Below, in pieces: positions 52,799-57,869 of a DNA stretch of 57,869 nt. The DNA is taken from contig JAVBND010000061.1 of assembly GCA_031551775.1 (NCBI GenBank), positions 1 through 57,869 of the forward strand, in the 5' to 3' direction. Every line of letters begins with the position of its first letter. Within the stretch, counting starts at the first letter, position 1. The position numbers were made by a program, and so were the translations under genes. Source of the DNA: Anaerozeibacter sp031551775. GTDB lineage: Bacteria > Bacillota > Clostridia > Christensenellales > Aristaeellaceae. The notes beneath the pieces are model-generated. The model was not told the DNA's origin. It saw only the letters and a list, made by a program, of their open reading frames with translations, and searched no databases.

Positions 52799-53642
52799 TG
52801 CCGCTTCCCTCCAGTTGCGCGATCTTCTTTTCCAGGTACCCCGTCGCTTCCCGCAGTTGTTCGCCGGTTACGTCCATGCCGTGGTTGAAGGCCAAATGCT
52901 CGGCAAAGACGCAATCCTTCCCCTTGATGGTTTTTAATCCGATGAGTGCGGGCAGTTCCTGCGCCCTTGCCCGGTCGATGGCGGCGGCTATTGCGGCGAC
53001 GTCGTGTCCGTCGATGCTTTCCGTATACCATCCGAAAAGCTTTGCGTGCTCACCTATGTCCGAGATGGGCAAAATATCTTCCACCATGCCGTCCACCTGC
53101 TTGCCGTTCAGATCGACAAAGGCGATCAGGCGAGGAACGCGGCGCCGTCCGGCGTACATCAGCGCTTCCCACACTTGCCCCTCCTGCATTTCGCCGTCGC
53201 CCATGACGCAATAGGTGTAATACTGCGCGCTGCGCAATTGCCCGGCGTGGGCAATGCCGATGGCCACGGAAAGGCCCTGCCCCAACGAACCGGTGGACAT
53301 GTCGATGCCGGGCGTCTTTTGCCGGTCGCAATGGCTGGGCAGGCTGGTGCCCAGGCGGTTTAGCGTCCTGATCCATGATGCGGGGAAGAACCCCTTGAGT
53401 TGAAGCGCCGCATATAGGCAGCAGCCGCTGTGCCCCTTGGACATGATCAGCCGGTCGCGGCCTTCCCAGCGCGGCTCATCCGGCTTGTAGCGCATGGCGT
53501 ATCCGTACAGGACCGCCATCAGATCGCTCGCGGACATGCTGCCGCCCACATGCCCCTTGCCGGCGGATGCGATTTGCGTAAGCGCGTTCATTCGGATTTG
53601 AGCCGCAAAGATTTTAAGGCTTCGTTCGGTATTGACGTCCAT
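52791..53642 (-). CDS. Transketolase, N-terminal subunit
   Basis: The 283-residue protein carries the thiamine-diphosphate domain: SAGKGHVGGSMSASDLMAVL near residue 25, SKGHSGCCLYAAL, TGSLGQGLSVAIGIAHA, and VMGDGEMQEGQVWEALMYAG with the GDG...N metal motif completed by FVDLNGKQVDG. It starts at 53642 behind GGAGG. A LacI-type operator lies directly upstream at 53655-53668. The two-subunit form is common in anaerobic Bacillota and occurs in specialised sugar routes (for example apiose and sulfoquinovose pathways). Confidence 0.92.
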   Translation of the reverse strand: MDVNTERSLKIFAAQIRMNALTQIASAGKGHVGGSMSASDLMAVLYGYAMRYKPDEPRWEGRDRLIMSKGHSGCCLYAALQLKGFFPASWIRTLNRLGTSLPSHCDRQKTPGIDMSTGSLGQGLSVAIGIAHAGQLRSAQYYTYCVMGDGEMQEGQVWEALMYAGRRRVPRLIAFVDLNGKQVDGMVEDILPISDIGEHAKLFGWYTESIDGHDVAAIAAAIDRARAQELPALIGLKTIKGKDCVFAEHLAFNHGMDVTGEQLREATGYLEKKIAQLEGSGNG

Positions 53643-53654
53643 TTCAATCCTCCG

Positions 53655-53668
53655 TGTAAACGATTACA
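53655..53668. promoter_or_regulatory. LacI-type operator upstream of the transketolase operon
   Basis: TGTAAACGATTACA is a palindrome around a central CG with a single mismatch pair. The same sequence, inverted, occurs at the promoter of the adjacent LacI gene (54714-54727). The site lies between the end of the LacI gene and the ribosome binding site of the transketolase operon. Confidence 0.7.
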
Positions 53669-53687
53669 TCAATGGTAAAATGAAAAG

Positions 53688-54707
53688 CTACGTGGAGTCT
53701 CCGTGAAAAAGCAGGTTTTCAAAGATGATGTCCTGAAATTCGAGCGGTTCCCGATGATCCGCTTTCTCAAGGCGCATAAGCAAAAGTTCGCCTGCGCGTT
53801 CGCCGATTCTCCGCCCGTCCTGAGGAATGCAGGTGACCTTGGGTACGATCAGCTCGGAGCTGAGCTGGCCAAACGATACGAGGGAAAAATCCTGCGGCGC
53901 GCTCAGCCCGAGTTGCCGCGCGGCCAACAGAACGCCTTCCGTCATCTGCCCGTTGAGGGATATCACGCCCAAGTTCTGTCCTGAGTGGTTCGACAAGAGC
54001 TCTGCAAGCGCGTGCCTGGCTGTTTTCAAATCGTTGAACAAATCAAGCTCCCGAACTTCGATCCCTGAAGCTTCGGCCTCGTTTATCGCCTGATGAACCC
54101 CCGCAAGGCGCTGACGCATCATGTCCAGGTGCATCAGGCCCTTGAGAATGACCAACCGGCGGCGTCCGGCGCTGAGAATTTCCTGTGCGAGCTTGTAGGA
54201 AGAGAACCGATTTTCGTCCGATACCATGTCGATTTGAGCGCCGTCAATGCGCCGGTCAACCAGTACGACAGGGCAGACCTGGCGGTGAATGCGTTCGAAA
54301 TACTGCGCGTTTGTGCCGCTGGTAGCCGCCACCAGGCCGTCGATCTGATAGGCGAGGAGTTTGGAGATGGCGCTGGTTTCACAGGCTACATCATTGCCGG
54401 TCGTTGCGACAAGCAAGCTGTAATCCGACTTCTTCACCACCTCTTCCAGCGCTTCCATCACGCCCATGAAGAAGATGTTTTGAAGCTTTGGCACGACCAG
54501 TCCGATGACGCCGGTGCGTCCGCTCTTCAGCCCCATGGCGATGGCGTTGGTGCGGAAAGAAAGCCGTTCAATGGCGTCCTGAACGCGCCTTCCTACCTCA
54601 TCGCTGACCGCGGCGGTGCCGTTGATGACACGGGACACGGTGGCTGTGCTTACGCCCGCAAGCCGGGAAACATCCTTGATCGTAGCTCGGTTCTTCATGA
54701 CAACCAT
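53688..54707 (-). CDS. LacI-family transcriptional regulator
   Basis: The 339-residue regulator has RATIKDVSRLAGVSTATVSRVINGTAAVSD (helix-turn-helix and start of hinge; quoted parts are TIKDVSRLAGVSTATV and SRVING) and the effector domain with GVIGLVVPKLQNIFFMGVME and GVISLNGQMTEGVLLAARQL. It lies just upstream of the transketolase/SDR/LarA operon. Matching operators at 53655-53668 and 54713-54728 suggest that it represses both that operon and itself. The start may be ATG 54707 or ATG 54698; neither has a perfect ribosome binding site (GGCGGA lies before the first). Confidence 0.9.
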   Translation of the reverse strand: MVVMKNRATIKDVSRLAGVSTATVSRVINGTAAVSDEVGRRVQDAIERLSFRTNAIAMGLKSGRTGVIGLVVPKLQNIFFMGVMEALEEVVKKSDYSLLVATTGNDVACETSAISKLLAYQIDGLVAATSGTNAQYFERIHRQVCPVVLVDRRIDGAQIDMVSDENRFSSYKLAQEILSAGRRRLVILKGLMHLDMMRQRLAGVHQAINEAEASGIEVRELDLFNDLKTARHALAELLSNHSGQNLGVISLNGQMTEGVLLAARQLGLSAPQDFSLVSFGQLSSELIVPKVTCIPQDGRRIGERAGELLLMRLEKADHREPLEFQDIIFENLLFHGDST

Positions 54708-54712
54708 CCGCC

Positions 54713-54728
54713 TTGTAATCGTTTACAA
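54713..54728. promoter_or_regulatory. LacI-type operator at the regulator's own promoter
   Basis: TTGTAATCGTTTACAA is a 16-bp near-palindrome centred on CG. It overlaps the expected transcription start of the LacI gene and shares a 14-bp core with the site at 53655-53668. Confidence 0.72.
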
Positions 54729-54733
54729 AGGAT

Positions 54734-54762
54734 ATTGTACCATAGGGAAGCCATTCTGCCAA
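54734..54762 (-). promoter_or_regulatory. Sigma-70-type promoter of the LacI regulator
   Basis: On the minus strand TTGGCA (54757-54762), a 17-bp spacer and TACAAT (54734-54739) lie just upstream of the operator at 54713-54728. Confidence 0.65.
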
Positions 54763-54826
54763 CCGGGAGATTGCACATAACCGATTGAGCATTTTCGCCA
54801 AATCCGGCACAAGGGCGAGATGGGCG

Positions 54827-54855
54827 TTGTACTTGAAAGAAAGATGGGTTATAAT
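54827..54855 (+). promoter_or_regulatory. Sigma-70-type promoter of the TetR regulator
   Basis: TTGTAC (54827-54832), a 17-bp spacer and TATAAT (54850-54855) lie about 53 bp before the TetR start. Confidence 0.62.
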
Positions 54856-54908
54856 CATCCGGGTAGGGGCGATCTGATTACCGGGTGATGAGTATGGGGG
54901 ATTGCGTT

Positions 54909-55454
54909 ATGGACCTGCGCAGCCAAAAGACGAAGCGGGCTATTCAGGAAGCATTCTATGCTCTGCGGGTGAAAAAGCATACTTCACGTATTCGGGTAGG
55001 GGAAATCTGCGAACGGGCACAAATCAATAAGAGCACATTTTATCGGCACTATGCGGATGTTTTTGCGCTGGAAGGGCAGATGGAAAATGAGATGGTGAGG
55101 GAAATTGTGGACGATATTCGCACGGGACCGTCGATCCGTGAGGACGCGAAGGGCTTCTTTGCGGCGCTGGATGAGGCGTTCAACGGCGAAAAGAACCGCG
55201 GGCGAAAAGAGGTTCTGTTTTCCAGCGATCCCTGCCGGTTGCTGACCAAGGTGGAGGATACGCTAAGACAGTGCTATCTGGAAACGGAACAGCACTCGTT
55301 TGAGGATAACATTTTGATTTCATACGCGTTGGGTGGGACGTTTGCCGTTTTCAGGATCGGATGGATGTATATCGCAAATCCGGATGTTCCGGCGATTTAT
55401 GAAATGCTGGGTCAGTATACACAGCGCACGCTTTTATTGGATCAGGAGAAATGA
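54909..55454 (+). CDS. TetR-family transcriptional regulator
   Basis: The 181-residue protein has a TetR-type helix-turn-helix (KRAIQEAFYALRVKKHTSRI, then VGEICERAQINKSTFYRHYA) at residues ~8-55 and a helical C-terminal part (TetR_C-like). ATG 54909 is 9 nt behind GGGGG; ATG 54885 would add eight residues. It lies upstream of a secreted flavin reductase on the same strand, but a strong terminator separates them, so it may regulate that gene in trans. Its ligand is unknown. Confidence 0.85.
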   Translation: MDLRSQKTKRAIQEAFYALRVKKHTSRIRVGEICERAQINKSTFYRHYADVFALEGQMENEMVREIVDDIRTGPSIREDAKGFFAALDEAFNGEKNRGRKEVLFSSDPCRLLTKVEDTLRQCYLETEQHSFEDNILISYALGGTFAVFRIGWMYIANPDVPAIYEMLGQYTQRTLLLDQEK

Positions 55455-55467
55455 AAAAGAAAAAGTC

Positions 55468-55507
55468 ATCCGGGATAATTGTTTTGCGACAATTGTCCCG
55501 GATTTTT
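55468..55507 (+). terminator. Rho-independent terminator after the TetR gene
   Basis: ATCCGGGATAATTGT (55468-55482) pairs with ACAATTGTCCCGGAT (55489-55503), 15 bp with one G-T pair, followed by TTTT. It is the clearest terminator in the window. Confidence 0.88.
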
Positions 55508-55538
55508 GCATAAGCAACTTTTGTGGGCGAATGATTCT

Positions 55539-55566
55539 TTTCGATGCATTCTTTTTCCGTTAAAAT
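55539..55566 (+). promoter_or_regulatory. Possible promoter of the flavin reductase gene
   Basis: TTTCGA (55539-55544), a 16-bp spacer and TAAAAT (55561-55566) are the best pair in the gap after the terminator. The -35 is weak. Confidence 0.35.
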
Positions 55567-55629
55567 ATAGTCAGAATTCGCGGGGCGGTCGGCACTTGGC
55601 GAATGAACGCAATTCGAGGAGGAAAACCC

Positions 55630-57435
55630 ATGAAGAAACGGATCAGTATCCTGCTTTGCATCCTGTTGATGGCTGGCGCAGTGCCGGTTTGGGCACAGAG
55701 TGCAATCGTTCCCGGCACCTATACCGGAACGGCGAAGGGTATGCAGGACAAAATTGTTGTGGAAGTCACACTGGACGAAAGTTCGATCACCGATGTCAAG
55801 GTGATCGAGCAACACGAAACGCCGCAGATGGGCGCAGTCGTATCCGAAGCGATTCCGCAAAGCATCGTTGCGAATCAGTCCTACAACGTGGACACCTGCG
55901 CAGGCGCGACGATCGCTTCTTATGGCGTGATTTCCGCTGTCAAGGATGCGCTGACGCAGGCCGGTGCGCTGGATGCATTCAACCAACCGAAAGCGGAAGT
56001 TGCAAAAAAAACCGATCTGCCGCAAGAGGATTATGATATCGTAATCGTGGGTGGCGGCGGTTCCGGCTTGAGCGCATCGGTTGCGGCAAAGGATGCAGGC
56101 GTTGAGAAAGTGCTGGTGCTGGAGAAGCTTTCTTACGTGGGTGGCTCGACCGGCCTGTCCGGCGGCGGTTTCAACGTACACGGCACGCCGTACAATGAGA
56201 TGATCAACGTCGATTACACCACCGATGAATACGTTAATCTATTCGTCGAGTTCGCCAATGCTTGCGAAAACCGCCCGGAAGACATGTGGATCAACGAAGA
56301 GTTGGTTCGCAACATCTCGGATACCGTACCCGAATTGTTCATGCAGCTGATCGATGACGGTATGCCGCTGGCGGAAAATTTCTGGGAGTATGCTATTGTG
56401 CATCACGGTCTGCCGGGCGAAGGCCGCGGTGTCCCCGCCTTTGGCGTATCGGTCCCCACTGCGAAGAATTCCGGCCCGGTGTACAGCATCTGGTTTGGCC
56501 AGTATGCGGCGGGCAAAGGCGCAGAAATCCGCCTGAATTCCGAAGTGACCGAACTGGTCGTGGAAAATGGCGCGGTGACTGGTGTGGTCGTGGATGGGCC
56601 GGAAGGCACCTACACCGTGAACGCTAAGAAGGTCATTTTGTCCTGTGGCGGCATCGAAAACAATCAGGAGCTCGTCGAGCGGTATGCCCCGGAGATCGCG
56701 GGCGCCCAGGCACTTTGCAGCCCGGGTAACACGGGTGATTTCGTCCGTCTGACCGAAAAACTGGACACGGTGATCACGGGCTACGGCTGTGTGCCGCAAG
56801 CTGGTTTAACCTACGTTTACGAAGCAAATACCCCCTATGGCGGCACTAGCTTGGTGGGTCTGCCCCTCTGGGTCAACACCAGCGGCAACCGCTTTGTCAA
56901 CGAAAACATGCACTACAGTGAAAAGTGTAAGGTCGCCGCACAGCAGGACGGGCATTTTGCTTGGGGTGTGACCGACAGCAGCAGTGCCTTTGTGAGCGTC
57001 ATCGAAGCGGCCCTCGCAGAAGGCGGCCTTCCGGTTTACAAAGCGGATACGCTGGAAGAATTGGCTGAGATGATCAACGTCCCGACAGATGCGTTTATTG
57101 CAGCAGTCGAAAAATACAATGCCGATTATGCGGCGGGCAACGGCGACACCGTTTACGGTCTGGAGCAGGAAGCCATGGTTCCGATGCTTGAAGCGCCCTT
57201 CTACGCACAGCGCGTTCAACCGCTCAACATGTTCTGCATGGTCAGCCTGAAGGCGGATGAGCGTTGCCGCATTTTGAATGCTCAGGGCAACGCCATTGAG
57301 AACCTCTACGGTACAGGCGAGGTCGTCGTTGGCAATTGCTTCTTTGAATCCTACGCATGCTCGGGCAGTGCCATCAAGATCGCGCTGTGCACTGGTAAAA
57401 TTGCGGCACTGGACGCGGTTGCCAGCATGCAGTGA
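55630..57435 (+). CDS. Secreted FMN/FAD-dependent reductase (fumarate/urocanate reductase-like)
   Basis: The 601-residue protein has a signal peptide (MKKRISILLCILLMAGAVPV, cleavage after WAQ). An FMN-binding domain follows (~28-110) with DTCAGATIAS, where Thr94 of the AGAT motif is the likely site of covalent FMN attachment by ApbE. The rest is an FAD_binding_2 flavoprotein: IVIVGGGGSGLSASVAA near residue 137, GGSTGLSGGGFN, a long substrate domain, and GTGEVVVGNCFFESYACSGS near the end. Relatives are extracellular or membrane-side terminal reductases for fumarate, urocanate, acrylates and similar acceptors. The acceptor here is unknown. GGAGGAAA precedes ATG 55630. Confidence 0.88.
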   Translation: MKKRISILLCILLMAGAVPVWAQSAIVPGTYTGTAKGMQDKIVVEVTLDESSITDVKVIEQHETPQMGAVVSEAIPQSIVANQSYNVDTCAGATIASYGVISAVKDALTQAGALDAFNQPKAEVAKKTDLPQEDYDIVIVGGGGSGLSASVAAKDAGVEKVLVLEKLSYVGGSTGLSGGGFNVHGTPYNEMINVDYTTDEYVNLFVEFANACENRPEDMWINEELVRNISDTVPELFMQLIDDGMPLAENFWEYAIVHHGLPGEGRGVPAFGVSVPTAKNSGPVYSIWFGQYAAGKGAEIRLNSEVTELVVENGAVTGVVVDGPEGTYTVNAKKVILSCGGIENNQELVERYAPEIAGAQALCSPGNTGDFVRLTEKLDTVITGYGCVPQAGLTYVYEANTPYGGTSLVGLPLWVNTSGNRFVNENMHYSEKCKVAAQQDGHFAWGVTDSSSAFVSVIEAALAEGGLPVYKADTLEELAEMINVPTDAFIAAVEKYNADYAAGNGDTVYGLEQEAMVPMLEAPFYAQRVQPLNMFCMVSLKADERCRILNAQGNAIENLYGTGEVVVGNCFFESYACSGSAIKIALCTGKIAALDAVASMQ

Positions 57436-57660
57436 TGCCAAAGTCTCTTTGACGTATTGGGGAATTGATCCTGGAATATAGAGGCTTTCGCCCGGGGCGC
57501 CGATCTCTCGGGCGGATGAAAAAGGATACCGCAAGCATAGAAGCGGCAAACCGGATTGTTCCCAATTCTCAGAAACAACAAGGGGACTGCCGGGAATCGG
57601 AGGCCACTCTGGCTCATCTGAAAATTTGTCGGTTGTCGGTGCGATTGTTTTAGACGGATC
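57436..57660. other. Intergenic stretch without a recognisable gene
   Basis: After the reductase stop I see no coding signal with a ribosome binding site, no clear promoter and no strong terminator up to about 57660, where the hairpin cluster begins. Confidence 0.4.
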
Positions 57661-57670
57661 AATTCCGCGC

Positions 57671-57860
57671 GGTCTCGCGGCAGAGCAGCCCCAATTGGGG
57701 GCTGCTCAGACCGTCAACAAACCCCGTTAGCAACGCCCTCGCGGGCGTGTACCGCGAGGGTGAATGGGATTTTGACCAAGGGCGAGCTTGCCCGCCCGAC
57801 TCAAAATCCCTACCCGCCCAAATTGCGCCCGGAAAATCCCACAGGATTTTCAGCAATTTG
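57671..57860. repeat. Cluster of four strong hairpins, probably a structured intergenic repeat, cut by window end
   Basis: Four palindromic units follow each other: GAGCAGCCCC/GGGGCTGCTC (57683-57692, 57698-57707) enclosed by GGTCT/AGACC (57671-57675, 57708-57712); CCCTCGCGG/CCGCGAGGG (57736-57744, 57752-57760); GGGATTTTGA/TCAAAATCCC (57766-57775, 57801-57810) with an inner GGGC/GCCC; and CAAATTG/CAATTTG (57819-57825, 57854-57860) enclosing GAAAATCC/GGATTTTC (57832-57839, 57844-57851). No protein is evident. It resembles a MITE- or REP/BIME-like element or a structured RNA; its end lies at or beyond the window edge. Confidence 0.6.
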
Positions 57861-57869
57861 GCCCCGTTC

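Noticed and set aside
57671..57860. CRISPR array
   Set aside because: The palindromes differ in sequence and are not evenly spaced repeats; no cas gene is present.

Overview
The window looks like a chromosomal piece of a GC-rich anaerobic member of the Bacillota (Clostridia, perhaps Christensenellales-like; this placement is inferred from gene content and style, with no marker gene in the window). The signs are many carbohydrate ABC importers with Gram-positive-style signal peptides, three sensor kinase/AraC-type response regulator pairs of the YesM/YesN type, GntR and LacI repressors, strong GGAGG ribosome binding sites, sulfatases and a secreted FMN/FAD reductase. I see no rRNA, tRNA, CRISPR array, transposase or phage gene.

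Layout. 1-710: tail of a short-chain dehydrogenase and a truncated beta-carbonic anhydrase. 840-10009: a divergent sugar locus with an FGGY kinase on the minus strand and, on the plus strand, a ribose-type ABC importer, a GntR/HutC repressor, a phosphotriesterase-like hydrolase and a 2-hydroxyacid dehydrogenase. Two copies of a TTGTCTAGAC palindrome sit at the two divergent promoters and are probably the GntR operators. 10281-18254: a second importer (two permeases, binding protein, no ATPase) with a nucleoside hydrolase, a 207-bp MITE-like element, and a kinase/regulator pair. 18423-21350: a FIST-domain sensor followed by a PAS hybrid histidine kinase. 21370-28321 (minus): an orphan family-1 binding protein, a ribose-type importer, a sulfatase and a TauE/SafE exporter. 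28539-34886: two kinase/regulator pairs back to back. 35015-41970: a binding protein, two permeases, a sulfatase and a putative glycoside hydrolase. 42105-47939 (minus): a NitT/TauT-type importer with two different ATPases and two different permeases, ending in a third sulfatase. 48287-54707: two LacI regulators around a LarA-type racemase, a decayed alcohol dehydrogenase, an SDR and a split transketolase. 54909-57435: a TetR regulator and a secreted flavin reductase. 57661-57869: a dense run of hairpins cut by the window edge.

How it works together. The window reads as a nutrient-scavenging region in which each importer has its own sensor or repressor and its own catabolic enzymes. All three sulfatases keep the catalytic Cys motif and none has a signal peptide, and each sits with a different ABC importer. 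This suggests that sulfated compounds are imported intact and desulfated in the cytoplasm, with one sulfatase translationally coupled to a sulfur-anion exporter family. The LarA/SDR/split-transketolase operon may be a kinase-free sugar-acid route. Four binding-protein genes are followed by strong stem-loops before the next gene of the operon.
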